DNA of 64,000 nt from Melioribacteraceae bacterium (GTDB lineage: Bacteria; Bacteroidota; Ignavibacteria; Ignavibacteriales; Melioribacteraceae): contig JALNXG010000008.1 of NCBI GenBank assembly GCA_023230485.1, positions 5,215 to 69,214 of the forward strand. Reading direction: 5' to 3'. The position numbers were made by a program, and so were the translations under genes. Shown piece by piece: positions 18,019 through 27,737 of this stretch. Each line of letters opens with the position of its first letter. The stretch's first letter is position 1. The notes beneath the pieces are model-generated. The model saw only the letters and a program-made list of their open reading frames with translations, searched no databases and was not told where the DNA came from.

Positions 18019-19337
18019 ATTTTAATTCTGATTGCTTTTGGCGGTTCTTTCACAAAAAATAGTATTATCATTCCTAAAAGAAAAAATCCAATAATCGTTA
18101 GAATTGCTATTCTTTGACTTCCTGTAATATAACTAGCAAGTCCAAATACCAACGGTCCAAGAATAGCCGAACTCTTTCCGAACAAAGAAAAGAATCCAAA
18201 AAATTCAGTTTTCTTATCCAATGGTACTAATGCAGTCATAAAACTTCTGCTTGTTGATTGTGTTGCGCCCATTACACTTCCAGCTAATAGCCCGACTGTA
18301 TAAAACGAATATTTCATCAATTCTGCCGGAGAAATTCCTGAAATACCTGATAATACCTTATTTAAGAAAGCATCTTCTGCACTTGTATAATAAGCCAAAA
18401 GAATTGTAAAAATCCAAATTACCAAAGAAATTATTATTGACCTTTTCTGACCGATAGAATCTGATAATATTCCGAACAAAACTGCTCCGAAAATTGCAGT
18501 AGTCTGAACGATAAGAAAAAAGATAATTAATTCTTGAATTGAAAAATGCAATGTAGTGCTTGCATAATTACCGGAGAAATAGATTACTGTATTTACTCCT
18601 TCGATATAAAAGAAAAATGCAATTAGAAAAAGAGCGAGATTTTTATAATACCTTAAGTTTTTGATGGTTGTAACCACTCTTGAAATTCCAATCATTACAT
18701 AAGAACGATCAGGTGTAACCTCTTTTCTATTATCTTTTAAGAAAATAAACAGTGGTACACTAAAAACGAGAAAGAAAAGAGCTGCTAAGGGAAAAGTCTC
18801 TTTAATCAAATTGCGGCTAATAAAAGGATAAGCTATGGCAAGGATGGTAAGCGAGCCAAGATAACCCATAGCAAATCCATATCCACTTACTCTGCCATAA
18901 TTTTTTGGTTTCGCTATTTCAGGTAAAAATGAGTCATAAAAAACTAATCCGGCTTCGAAGCCAATATTGGCAAGTATAAATAAAAGTAGCGCAAGATAGA
19001 TATCGCCTGCACCCACGAAGTAAAGCATTGAAGTAGCTCCAATGCAAAGGAGTGTGAAAAAGAGTAATAATCTCTTCTTCCCTGCCGAATAATCCGCTAT
19101 TGCCCCTAATACAGGCGAAATAATGGCAGTAATTAGCATAGATATACTCGTGCCGAGACTCCAATAAAAATCTCCGATTGGTTTGCCATCAGCTACAACA
19201 TTTTTAAAATAAACTGCAAAAAGGAATGTTACAATTACTATTGAATAAGAAGTATTGCCAAAATCGAATAGAGTCCAAACAAAAATCTTTGATTTTGATT
19301 CTTCTTGAAAATTATTTTTTCGGAAGAGATTCATCAA
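18015..19337 (-). CDS. MFS transporter, UMF1/Atg22-like family
   Basis: 440 residues with about 12 hydrophobic segments. The start WTLFDFGNTSYSIVIVTFLF and the GAIADYSAGKKR loop are typical of the UMF1/Atg22-type MFS family, some of whose members export amino acids. Substrate unknown. Its start lies inside the 3' end of nusB (26-nt overlap), so it is co-translated with nusB. Confidence 0.85.
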   Translation of the reverse strand: MMNLFRKNNFQEESKSKIFVWTLFDFGNTSYSIVIVTFLFAVYFKNVVADGKPIGDFYWSLGTSISMLITAIISPVLGAIADYSAGKKRLLLFFTLLCIGATSMLYFVGAGDIYLALLLFILANIGFEAGLVFYDSFLPEIAKPKNYGRVSGYGFAMGYLGSLTILAIAYPFISRNLIKETFPLAALFFLVFSVPLFIFLKDNRKEVTPDRSYVMIGISRVVTTIKNLRYYKNLALFLIAFFFYIEGVNTVIYFSGNYASTTLHFSIQELIIFFLIVQTTAIFGAVLFGILSDSIGQKRSIIISLVIWIFTILLAYYTSAEDAFLNKVLSGISGISPAELMKYSFYTVGLLAGSVMGATQSTSRSFMTALVPLDKKTEFFGFFSLFGKSSAILGPLVFGLASYITGSQRIAILTIIGFFLLGMIILFFVKEPPKAIRIKI

Positions 19338-19791
19338 TTAATCCTCTACCGGATTTATTCAATCTTCCGTCCGCCTTTAATTCATTCAAAAAAGAATCCA
19401 AAATACCATTAATAAACTTACTGCTATTAGAGGTAGAGAAATCTTTTGCTATTTCTATTACTTCGTTCATTGAGACTTTTGGCGGAATTTCTTTGAAATA
19501 TAATATCTCAGTAATACCAATCCGAAGAAGCAATCGATCAATTAAGGCGATTCGCTCCATATCCCAATTAGCTAATCTTTCTTTTATTAAGTTATCAACT
19601 TCAGTTAAATGAGCCAAAACAGAATTTACTAATTTTTCTGTAAATTCTTTGTCTTCATTGGAAGAGATATCTGCAGTAATTCCATTGATAAGATTTGTAA
19701 GACCTTCCCCGTTTAATTCAAACGCATATAATATTTGTAAAGCTTTTTCTCTTAGAACTCTTCTGTTGAACTTTTTTTCGTTATTCGCCAT
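19312..19791 (-). CDS. nusB: Transcription antitermination factor NusB
   Basis: 159 residues, all-helical, with the opening RRVLREKALQILYAFEL and the terminal ALIDRLLLRIGITEILYF...SMNEVIEIAKDFSTSNSSKFINGILD arrangement of NusB. It binds boxA RNA with NusE (ribosomal protein S10) in rRNA antitermination. It overlaps the downstream MFS gene and is separated from the leucine dehydrogenase gene by a terminator. Confidence 0.95.
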   Translation of the reverse strand: MANNEKKFNRRVLREKALQILYAFELNGEGLTNLINGITADISSNEDKEFTEKLVNSVLAHLTEVDNLIKERLANWDMERIALIDRLLLRIGITEILYFKEIPPKVSMNEVIEIAKDFSTSNSSKFINGILDSFLNELKADGRLNKSGRGLIDESLPKK

Positions 19792-19803
19792 AATTATTAA
19801 TTA

Positions 19804-19827
19804 AAGAAGTGCCATTAGGCACTTCTT
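19804..19827 (-). terminator. Intrinsic terminator after leucine dehydrogenase gene
   Basis: A perfect 10-bp stem AAGAAGTGCC/GGCACTTCTT has a 4-nt loop (19814-19817), 16 nt past the stop of the dehydrogenase gene. On the minus strand the stem ends in TTCTT and runs into AT-rich sequence. Confidence 0.75.
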
Positions 19828-19842
19828 TCCCGTAAATGTAAA

Positions 19843-20928
19843 TTAAACTCTTCCGATTGTGCTTGAATAAATTTTTCTAATTCCGCCTACTTGCACTAAT
19901 CGATCTTCTGCAATTTTATTTGAAGCTACATGAGTAGGAATAGAACGTTCTTTAGCGGTCTTAAATACTTTTTGGACTATTTCATAAATACCTTCTGCCT
20001 GCTTCATTGCTCTATCTTGTCTATAACCTTCTAGTTCATTGGCTACATTAATTAAGCCTCCTGCATTGATTACATAATCAGGAGCGTATAAAATACCCTT
20101 ATCAACTAACATTTGACCATGCTTATCTTCATCTTCTAATTGATTATTAGCACCGCCGGCTATAATCTCAAACTTAAATTTCTGAATTGTATCATCATTA
20201 ATAACTGCACCAAGTGCGCAAGGTGAAAATATATCTGCATTGATTTCATATATTTCTTCCGGTTTAACAACATGTGCTTTGATTGTTTCTAAAACTCTTT
20301 TTACTTTATCTTGAACAATATCTGTTATAAAAATTTCAGCACCTTCGCTATAAAGATGTTCGCAAAGATATCGAGCAACTTGACCGGCACCTTGGACTGC
20401 AATTTTTCTACCTCTTAATGAATCACTTCCCCATTTTTCATGAGCGCAAGCTTTGATACCGACATAAACTCCATAAGCTGTAACCGGAGAAGGGTCTCCC
20501 GATCCACCGAGTGCTTTAGAGATACCGGTAACGTATTTAGTTTCCATTTTTACATATTCCATATCTCTTACGTCAGTCCCTACATCTTCTGCCGTAATAT
20601 ATCTTCCGCCTAATCCATCAACAAATTTTCCGAATGTTCTGAACAACAATTCATTTTTCTTTGTAGCCGAATCGCCAATGATAACAGCTTTTCCGCCGCC
20701 GAGATTTAATCCGGCAACTGAAGCTTTGTAAGTCATTCCTCTCGATAATCTTAAGACATCTTTTATAGCAGCTTCTGCAGAAGTATAATTCCACATTCTC
20801 GTACCGCCCAATGCAGGTCCAAGCGTGGTATCATGGATTGCGATTATCGCTCTCAATCCCGATTCCTTATTCGAGCAAAATACCAATTGCTCGTGTCCGT
20901 ACTTTTCCATAATCTCAAAATTTTCCAT
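19843..20928 (-). CDS. ldh: Leucine dehydrogenase (Glu/Leu/Phe/Val dehydrogenase family)
   Basis: 361 residues, close to the usual 360-370 of leucine dehydrogenases and shorter than glutamate dehydrogenases. The N-terminal part has ALGGTRMW and LNLGGGKAVI with the catalytic Lys, and EDVGTDVRDM. The C-terminal Rossmann domain starts KIAVQGAGQVARYLCE, ending the nucleotide loop with Asp (ITDI), which favours NAD. It catalyses reversible oxidative deamination of branched-chain amino acids. Single gene between terminator 19804-19827 and the upstream DUF218 gene. Confidence 0.92.
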   Translation of the reverse strand: MENFEIMEKYGHEQLVFCSNKESGLRAIIAIHDTTLGPALGGTRMWNYTSAEAAIKDVLRLSRGMTYKASVAGLNLGGGKAVIIGDSATKKNELLFRTFGKFVDGLGGRYITAEDVGTDVRDMEYVKMETKYVTGISKALGGSGDPSPVTAYGVYVGIKACAHEKWGSDSLRGRKIAVQGAGQVARYLCEHLYSEGAEIFITDIVQDKVKRVLETIKAHVVKPEEIYEINADIFSPCALGAVINDDTIQKFKFEIIAGGANNQLEDEDKHGQMLVDKGILYAPDYVINAGGLINVANELEGYRQDRAMKQAEGIYEIVQKVFKTAKERSIPTHVASNKIAEDRLVQVGGIRKIYSSTIGRV

Positions 20929-20959
20929 TTACGACTCCTGTACTTTGTTGAGGTAATTT

Positions 20960-21976
20960 TTATAGTCCAAATAACCAAAAAAGAAGAAGAGAGAATGTTT
21001 CTTTGATTCTATAATTTAGTGAACTCTTTATATTAATCCTATAATCAGAAACAATACCGATGCTTTTTATTTTATAGAATCGGGCTATTTCCAATATCCT
21101 ATTTAGATGAAACGAATCAGTAATTAATATAACAGATTCATCACTTGAATTTACTATATTTTTTTTAATAAAACTTATTTGTTCAATCGAAGAAGATGTT
21201 CTTGATTCAGTATAAATACTTCTGGAGGAAATCTTTTTCTTTAATAGATATCTTCTTGCCGTTTCCGATTCGCTTAATTCACCGGGTGCATTTCCACCAG
21301 TTAAAAATATCTTTTTTATAACATTTTTCAAATATAATTCTTTAGCTTTCTCTATCCTTCCTTCAAAAATTGGGCTTGGTCTATTTTTGCTCCAAACAGC
21401 AGCTCCTAATACCACACCATATTCTGTTTTTGATGTAGGTATTTTAGAAGATTGATTCAATAAAGTAAAAAGAAAAGTAAAGATAACAATTATTGAGATA
21501 CTAAAAATAGTACTTGCTAGAGGCGTTAAATAGGTTATCACACCTTTCGATAAGATATAATTAAATAGAAAAGTAAATAAGTATATTATAGTAATTTGGC
21601 TTAGAATTAAGAGGGATGCTACTAATATTTTTGAAAGATTTTGATTATAGATTACTGTCTTTGCAAGATACTCCACTCGAACTTTAGAAAGTATTAAGGC
21701 CATTATAATTAATACAAAAGCGGAAAATATTAAGCTATAAGAAATAACAGGTACTCTTTTATCGAACGATTTAGCTGAAAAGAATCTAATCCATACTACC
21801 AAAATTGCCACTATCGGGAAAAATAAATTAATTAAGTTGCCGATTGAATCAAATCTAAAATAACTCATCGGAAGAGAATTAAAAGAATATTTAATATAAA
21901 TAATTAATATTGGGAAGATTAATAATAGAATAGATATTAAAAAAGGAAAGCTAATATTTTTAGATGATTTAATCAC
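20960..21976 (-). CDS. Membrane-anchored DUF218 (SanA/YdcF-like) protein
   Basis: 338 residues. The first about 180 residues hold five or six hydrophobic segments. The C-terminal DUF218 domain follows with VVLGAAVWS, FLTGGNAPGELSESETAR and ILITDSFHLNRILEIAR, the conserved DUF218 pattern. Relatives (SanA, YdcF, ElyC) act in envelope integrity, but the reaction is unknown. It begins after the tonB terminator and precedes leucine dehydrogenase on the same strand. Confidence 0.85.
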   Translation of the reverse strand: MIKSSKNISFPFLISILLLIFPILIIYIKYSFNSLPMSYFRFDSIGNLINLFFPIVAILVVWIRFFSAKSFDKRVPVISYSLIFSAFVLIIMALILSKVRVEYLAKTVIYNQNLSKILVASLLILSQITIIYLFTFLFNYILSKGVITYLTPLASTIFSISIIVIFTFLFTLLNQSSKIPTSKTEYGVVLGAAVWSKNRPSPIFEGRIEKAKELYLKNVIKKIFLTGGNAPGELSESETARRYLLKKKISSRSIYTESRTSSSIEQISFIKKNIVNSSDESVILITDSFHLNRILEIARFYKIKSIGIVSDYRINIKSSLNYRIKETFSLLLFWLFGL

Positions 21977-21988
21977 GGCATTTAGAAA

Positions 21989-22015
21989 GAAAAAGCCGCA
22001 GGAAGCGGCTTTTTC
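21989..22015 (-). terminator. Intrinsic terminator after tonB
   Basis: An 11-bp stem GAAAAAGCCGC/GCGGCTTTTTC with a 5-nt loop lies 18 nt past the tonB stop. The minus-strand T run is part of the stem base. The stem overlaps the region just upstream of the DUF218 gene start at 21976. Confidence 0.88.
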
Positions 22016-22033
22016 ATAAATAATATCTTATAA

Positions 22034-22693
22034 TTACTGAAGCTTAAAGATAATAGGAATTGATACCTGAACTTTTACATTCTTACCACGCTGTCTGCCC
22101 GGTTTAAATTTAGTTTTCATAACTGCATCAACTGCTGCTTCATCACAACCTGCGCCAATACCTTTAATCACTTCTGCTTTAACAACATCACCAACTTCAT
22201 TAACGAATGCTTTAATGAAAACTCTTCCTTGAACGCCGGCTCTTTTAGCAATTTCAGGATAAACGATTTTACTCTGAATTGCTTCAATTCCGCCAACCGG
22301 TTCCGGTTGATCTTCAACTGCAACGAAAAATACAGGTTCTTCCTCAACCACTGCTTTTTCCTCTTTTGGTGGTGGCGGAGGTGCAGCAACAACTTGATTT
22401 TCATCTAATTCAGTTGTTCCAATTTCGATATCTTCAAGAACGTCATCAGACGGAGCTTCAATCGGAATAGGTGGTTTTGGTGGTGGTGGTGGTGCTGTCT
22501 CTTGTTTCGTATGAACAATATCCTCAACATTCACTAATTCCTGTGGTCCATCAAGTTTCACTTTTTCCTCATTAAAAGTAGGATAAAACTTGAAAGCTAC
22601 AATTAAAAAAGCTAATGATATTATCAAACCGATTTCAAACACCTTTTGATATTTGAGTTTCAAATCGTATTTAGGGTTCTTTAGTAAAGCCAC
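22034..22693 (-). CDS. tonB: TonB energy transducer
   Basis: 219 residues. One inner-membrane segment lies around 20-37, followed by a proline-rich periplasmic spacer (PPPPPKPPIP, APPPPPKEE). The C-terminal TonB domain (about 135-219) has VYPEIAKRAGVQGRVFIKAF, a KPGRQRGK stretch and the final VSIPIIFKL strand. It transmits proton-motive force from ExbB/ExbD to outer-membrane receptors; ExbB and ExbD are not in the window. It has its own terminator. Confidence 0.93.
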   Translation of the reverse strand: MALLKNPKYDLKLKYQKVFEIGLIISLAFLIVAFKFYPTFNEEKVKLDGPQELVNVEDIVHTKQETAPPPPPKPPIPIEAPSDDVLEDIEIGTTELDENQVVAAPPPPPKEEKAVVEEEPVFFVAVEDQPEPVGGIEAIQSKIVYPEIAKRAGVQGRVFIKAFVNEVGDVVKAEVIKGIGAGCDEAAVDAVMKTKFKPGRQRGKNVKVQVSIPIIFKLQ

Positions 22694-22819
22694 GTTTCCT
22701 CCAATGCCAACAAATAAACTTTCGTAAATTAAATATAGAATACCGCATTGTCAACTTTCTTATTACTTTTTTTACATCATTTTTAAATAATAGTTCCGAA
22801 ATATTGTATTTCACAATTT

Positions 22820-23224
22820 TTATACTACTATCTTACTCCATTTTTTGATAAGGATTAGGTATGCTATTCCCAGACCAATTAATCCACCTATTATATCCGC
22901 AAAAATATCAAATAATTCACAATACCTACCCGGAATAAATATTTGATGAATTTCGTCCGCTAAAGCATAAATCGCTACTATAAGAATTACAATAAAAACA
23001 TTTTTCTTATTTTTATTAAAATAAATTAACCTATAAGCTCCGAACAAAAATCCAAGTCCAAAATAAGCTATAAAATGTATAACTTTATCCCCGACTTTAA
23101 ATGCAGGTAATGATTCAGAGGGTAAGCTTGTTCCAATTATTAAAACCATCCAGTAACTAACCAATGCAGATAGAACTAAATACTTTTTATTAAATAAGAA
23201 TTTATAAATTTTGTTTTCTGACAT
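22820..23224 (-). CDS. VanZ-like family membrane protein
   Basis: 134 residues with four membrane segments. DKVIHFIAYFGLGFLFG and ADEIHQIFIPGRYCELFDIFAD match the conserved pattern of the VanZ-like family, in which the His/Asp/Glu residues are invariant. VanZ itself confers low-level teicoplanin resistance, but most homologues have no assigned role. The start lies 23 nt inside the nnrDE gene, so they are co-translated. Confidence 0.88.
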   Translation of the reverse strand: MSENKIYKFLFNKKYLVLSALVSYWMVLIIGTSLPSESLPAFKVGDKVIHFIAYFGLGFLFGAYRLIYFNKNKKNVFIVILIVAIYALADEIHQIFIPGRYCELFDIFADIIGGLIGLGIAYLILIKKWSKIVV

Positions 23225-24761
23225 ATTTTATTGCTTTGGACAAATTATTAGAAATTTGAGTAGGTAAGATACTAAATTCAGTGCGACTTTCTAATAATAA
23301 ATCTGCTGAAAGGCTATGTAAATATACTGCAGAAAGTAATGCAGCTTTTAAGTCTTCAGATTGAGCTAAAAATCCTGCTATTATACCAGTTAAAACATCA
23401 CCTGAACCAAACTTTGACATCCCGCTATTTCCTGTAGAATTAATAAATACTCCCCCATCGGGTGAAAAAATAATAGTCGGAGCACCTTTTAATACCAAAT
23501 ATGCTCTTGATGATTTAACAAATGCTTTTCCAAATTTCATAATATCAGATTCTAATTCTTCTACTGACAAACTAAGCATTGAAGCAAATTCTCCATGATG
23601 CGGTGTAAGAACTGCATTTTTCAAGTTGTGCTTTTTATAATTTCCATCCTTAAAAAGTGTTAATGCATCAGCATCTATAACAACTCTCTTATTATATTTC
23701 TTTATAATAGAACTAACTTCTTTTAATGTTTCCTCTTCCCTGCCAATTCCGGGACCTATTGCTATAACATCGCATTTTTTTGCAATATCATTAAAGTCTT
23801 CAAGGGCGTTCTTTGTTAAATATTTTTTATTCGAATCATTATAAGGAGCTGCGACTGTGGAAAGTGATTTTGTTTGAAAAATCGATTTCATAGAATCTGG
23901 GATTGCTAAGTAACAAGCACCCGCTCCGGAATTAAAAACTGCATTCGAAGTCAATATTGCCGCTCCTACATACTTAGCAGAACCGGCTATTACTAACACT
24001 TTCCCGGCACTGTATTTATTAGAAGTTTTATTTTTTTCCGGGAGACCCGCTAAAGCATCATTTTTATCTAATAGAAAAGATTCGGGTTTTTGTCTTAGTA
24101 AAATTGAATCTCTTATTCCAATGGCACCAAACGAAATTGAGCCGCCATTTTCATATCCTTTTCCATAAAAAAGTCCGCTTTTCAATCCACCAAGAGTAAT
24201 TGTATAATTGGAATTAAAAATTACTTCTCCAGTTGATGTTGCAAGTGTCAATCCTGTTGGAGAATCAATTGCTACTCTTATTGCGGTGAGATTATTAAAT
24301 TTCTCGATTATTGTTTTATAGCGATTTTCTAATTTCCCCTTAAATCCAGTTCCTAGAAGAGCATCAATTATCAAATCAATTTTCCCAATCGAATCAACAG
24401 ATTTAGCGTTTTTGTATCTAATAAATTTTAGTTTTTCTGAACTATGTGCTATCTGTTTACATATATCAAAATTCGTTTTTGCATCAGAAGGATATTCCTT
24501 TTCAGACCCCGTTAATAATATATAAACAGAATTATCGTGATTGACTAAATGTCTCGCTAATGCAAATCCATCTCCAGCATTATTCCCTTTACCGCATAAA
24601 ATTAAAGTAGTATTTATTTTCGTAAAATCTAATTTTTCTCTCAGTATTTTGAGAATATTTATAGCCGCATTTTCCATTAATATAATGGAAGGCATCTTTT
24701 CTCTTTGTATAGCATAATTATCCAGTGCTCTTATCTGCTCCGATGAATAAAGAGGAATCAT
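23202..24761 (-). CDS. nnr: Bifunctional NAD(P)H-hydrate epimerase / ADP-dependent dehydratase
   Basis: 519 residues. The N-terminal YjeF_N epimerase domain (about 1-215) has CGKGNNAGDGFALARHL. The C-terminal ribokinase-like dehydratase domain (about 240-510) has VLVIAGSAKYVGAA, LTPHHGEFASML and GSGDVLTGIIAGFLAQ. It repairs hydrated NADH and NADPH, epimerising the R form and dehydrating the S form with ADP. It lies between an NhaD-like antiporter gene (13-nt gap) and the VanZ-like gene (overlap). Confidence 0.96.
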   Translation of the reverse strand: MIPLYSSEQIRALDNYAIQREKMPSIILMENAAINILKILREKLDFTKINTTLILCGKGNNAGDGFALARHLVNHDNSVYILLTGSEKEYPSDAKTNFDICKQIAHSSEKLKFIRYKNAKSVDSIGKIDLIIDALLGTGFKGKLENRYKTIIEKFNNLTAIRVAIDSPTGLTLATSTGEVIFNSNYTITLGGLKSGLFYGKGYENGGSISFGAIGIRDSILLRQKPESFLLDKNDALAGLPEKNKTSNKYSAGKVLVIAGSAKYVGAAILTSNAVFNSGAGACYLAIPDSMKSIFQTKSLSTVAAPYNDSNKKYLTKNALEDFNDIAKKCDVIAIGPGIGREEETLKEVSSIIKKYNKRVVIDADALTLFKDGNYKKHNLKNAVLTPHHGEFASMLSLSVEELESDIMKFGKAFVKSSRAYLVLKGAPTIIFSPDGGVFINSTGNSGMSKFGSGDVLTGIIAGFLAQSEDLKAALLSAVYLHSLSADLLLESRTEFSILPTQISNNLSKAIKYVRKQNL

Positions 24762-24774
24762 AATTACTCCATTA

Positions 24775-26166
24775 TTAAATCTTTCCGAAATACATTATCA
24801 ACCAAATTAAGGTAAAAATAGGTAATAAAATCGGTAAAGAGTATTTAAATAATAGTCCGAAAAAACTAGGCATTTTAATTCCTGATTTTTCACAAATTGA
24901 TTTGACCATAAAATTAGGACCATTACCAATATAAGTCATAGCGCCAAAAAATACTGCCGCGATTGAAATTGCCTGCAAATAGACCGGATATAAATTTTGG
25001 AATTGAAGTACTTGATCCGGCTGATTTACATCTAGACCATACTTACCTAGTGAAGCACTAAGGAAATTAAGGTATGTCGGGGCATTATCTAAAAATGCTG
25101 ATAAAATACCTGTAGCCCAATAAAATATTCCCGGATTTAATTTATCGCCATATAGACTTGCCTGATTTCCAATTAATTGAAGTGCAGGAATCATTGTCGC
25201 AAATATTCCTATGAATAAATATGAAACTTCTTTTACCGGTTCAAAATTAAAATCATTCTTTTTTAAAATCTCTTTATCCGCCATTTTGTATGATAAATAG
25301 ACTACTGAAAACATAATTATTTCTCTAATCCCAAAAGGAATTGGATATAAATTTGGAACCCATGAGATTATATTAGGATCGATGAATACAGAAATCAGTA
25401 TAATAAGCAAGAAGAATAGGTTTTTAGCCCCTTTAATCTCGATTTTACCGCTATATTCATTAGTATCGGGAAGAGAAGAATAATTCCTTGAATCAATCAC
25501 ATAAAATATTGCTAGCAATAATAATATTGTTGGAATCCATATGTACCATACTTGTCCAATGACCCAAAAAAATTGAACTCCTCTTAAGAAACCTAAGAAA
25601 AGTGGAGGGTCACCGATTGGTGTTAGTGCTCCACCGATATTACTTACAATAAATATAAAAAAGACTAAATGGAAAGGTCTTATACGGTCTTTATTAATTT
25701 TTATGAAGGGACGTATCAGAAGCATTGATGCACCGGTTGTACCAATAAAATTAGCTAAAACCCCACCAAGAAGAAGAATCAGAACATTCACCAAAGGAGT
25801 TGCTTTTTTATCAACATTAATAAGTATTCCTCCCGAAGCAACAAATAAGGAAGCTAATATTGCAATGAATGATATATATTCAGCTAATGTATGATTAAGA
25901 GTGCTCCAATCATTAAGTATATACATATAATATATTACAGTTCCCGCTCCAAGACAAATAGATATTAAAGGATAATATTTTTCCCAAAAATGATGGAATA
26001 ATAATGGTCCTGTTGCTATTAATGCCAATAGAAGCACAAAAGGAATTACCATATAGATGCTTGGTAGTTGCGTTAATGCTCCTCCATCAGAAGAAGCAAA
26101 TATATCGTAAGCTGAAATAAAAAAAGCGACCAACATCAGTGCTGTTTTCTTAATCATATTCACCAT
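24775..26166 (-). CDS. NhaD-like sodium/proton antiporter (ArsB/NhaD/CitM superfamily)
   Basis: 463 residues with a possible signal-type first segment and about 11-12 further membrane segments. NIGGALTPIGDPPLFLGFLRG and DNAPTYLNF are conserved in the NhaD branch of the ion transporter superfamily, so sodium/proton exchange is the likely activity. ATG at 26166 and ATG at 26157 are both usable starts. Probably the first gene of an operon with nnr and the VanZ-like gene. Confidence 0.85.
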   Translation of the reverse strand: MVNMIKKTALMLVAFFISAYDIFASSDGGALTQLPSIYMVIPFVLLLALIATGPLLFHHFWEKYYPLISICLGAGTVIYYMYILNDWSTLNHTLAEYISFIAILASLFVASGGILINVDKKATPLVNVLILLLGGVLANFIGTTGASMLLIRPFIKINKDRIRPFHLVFFIFIVSNIGGALTPIGDPPLFLGFLRGVQFFWVIGQVWYIWIPTILLLLAIFYVIDSRNYSSLPDTNEYSGKIEIKGAKNLFFLLIILISVFIDPNIISWVPNLYPIPFGIREIIMFSVVYLSYKMADKEILKKNDFNFEPVKEVSYLFIGIFATMIPALQLIGNQASLYGDKLNPGIFYWATGILSAFLDNAPTYLNFLSASLGKYGLDVNQPDQVLQFQNLYPVYLQAISIAAVFFGAMTYIGNGPNFMVKSICEKSGIKMPSFFGLLFKYSLPILLPIFTLIWLIMYFGKI

Positions 26167-26307
26167 TTTTTTATGAAATATTATAATAATTTTTGTTGCT
26201 ACTATTATGAATGGAAAAAATAAGGAAAAAGTTCCTTAAAAAAAGAATATACGTAGAAGAATAATCAATTCTAAAAATGAAATATTTTCTAAGTTCGAAA
26301 GGTTAAT

Positions 26308-26342
26308 AAAAAAATAGCCGCCACAAAAATTTGGGACGGCTA
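26308..26342 (-). terminator. Intrinsic terminator after asnS
   Basis: A TAGCCG/CGGCTA stem (26315-26320 with 26337-26342) is followed on the minus strand by seven T (26308-26314). It lies 23 nt past the asnS stop. Confidence 0.8.
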
Positions 26343-26364
26343 CAATTATAATTACTTAATAAAT

Positions 26365-27663
26365 CTATGGAGTATTTCTATAAATCATTCTTGGGAATGG
26401 AATTGCTTCTCTTAAATGTTCAAGTCCGCATATCCAGCTAACTGTTCTTTCAAGTCCAAGACCGAATCCTGAATGAGGTACTGAACCAAATCTTCTTAAA
26501 TCAAGGTACCATTCAAAGAAGTTTTGAGGAAGATTATGTTCTTTAATTCTTTCTAGTAGAAGATTTAGATCATCTTCTCTTTGGCTTCCACCTATAATCT
26601 CGCCATATCCTTCGGGAGCTAAAACGTCAACTGCAAGCGCGACTTTCGGATTTTCAGGATCACGTTTCATGTAAAATGCTTTTACTTCAGAAGGATAACG
26701 ATGCACCATAACAGGTTTATCGTAATCCTCTGCTATTAAAGTTTCATCAGTTGCACCGAAATCATCGCCCCATCTGAAATCAACACCTTTTTTCTTTAAA
26801 ACTTCTACTGCATCATCATAAGAAATTCTTGGGAACGGACGCTTAATATTCTCTAATTTTGTTACATCTCTTTCTAGTTCGATTAATTCCTGCATTCTAT
26901 CTTTAAGCACAGATTGAACGATGTACTCTAAAAATTCTTCAGCAAGATCCATATTGTCGTCTAAATCATAAAAAGCAGCTTCCGGTTCGACCATCCAAAA
27001 TTCGGTAAGGTGTCTTCTAGTTTTAGATTTTTCAGCTCTAAAAGTTGGTCCAAAAGTATAAATCTTTCCTAAAGCCAATGCACCTGCTTCGGCATATAGC
27101 TGACCTGATTGTGTAAGATATGCTTTACCTAAATCGAAATAATCCATTTCAAATAGTGTAGATGTACCTTCGCACGCATTTGGAGTAATTATCGGAGGAT
27201 CAAATAAAGTGAAATCTTTGTTATCAAAAAAGTCTCTGATAGCTTTAATGATTCTATGTCTTATCTTAAGAATAGCTACCTGTCTTTTTGATCTTATCCA
27301 TAAATGACGGTTATCGATTAAGAACTCTATTCCATGTTCTTTTGGCGTGATTGGATATTCTTGTGCTAATGAGATCAACTTAATATCAGTAGCATCTAAT
27401 TCATAACCTCCTACAGAACGTGGTTCTTTCTTTACTTTTCCTGTTATTTCAAATGATGATTCTTGAGTGAGCTTATCAGCTAATTCAAAAATTTCTTCTG
27501 ATACATTGCCTTTAAATACAACACATTGGCAATAGCCCGAGCCATCTCTGATGATTAAAAATTTAAGCTTACCGCTTGATCTTTTATTGTATAACCAACC
27601 TTTTAATGTTACTTGTTGATCTACAAAATTTTCTAACTTATTGATATAGGTTTCTGGTTTCAT
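26365..27663 (-). CDS. asnS: Asparaginyl-tRNA synthetase
   Basis: 432 residues. The N-terminal OB-fold anticodon domain (about 15-105) starts VTLKGWLYNKRSSGK. The class II catalytic core has motif 2 (FRAEKSKTRRHLTEFW, with the ARG loop) and motif 3 (GFGLGLERTVSWICG). AEKSKTRRHLTEF and the overall length fit AsnRS rather than AspRS, which is longer. It ligates Asn to tRNA-Asn. Monocistronic, with its own terminator. Confidence 0.95.
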   Translation of the reverse strand: MKPETYINKLENFVDQQVTLKGWLYNKRSSGKLKFLIIRDGSGYCQCVVFKGNVSEEIFELADKLTQESSFEITGKVKKEPRSVGGYELDATDIKLISLAQEYPITPKEHGIEFLIDNRHLWIRSKRQVAILKIRHRIIKAIRDFFDNKDFTLFDPPIITPNACEGTSTLFEMDYFDLGKAYLTQSGQLYAEAGALALGKIYTFGPTFRAEKSKTRRHLTEFWMVEPEAAFYDLDDNMDLAEEFLEYIVQSVLKDRMQELIELERDVTKLENIKRPFPRISYDDAVEVLKKKGVDFRWGDDFGATDETLIAEDYDKPVMVHRYPSEVKAFYMKRDPENPKVALAVDVLAPEGYGEIIGGSQREDDLNLLLERIKEHNLPQNFFEWYLDLRRFGSVPHSGFGLGLERTVSWICGLEHLREAIPFPRMIYRNTP

Positions 27664-27737
27664 ATTATGGTTGTTTTGGGATAATTAATAAAGATCAAAT
27701 ATAAAGACGCCGCTCAATAAATGCAAAATAGTTATTC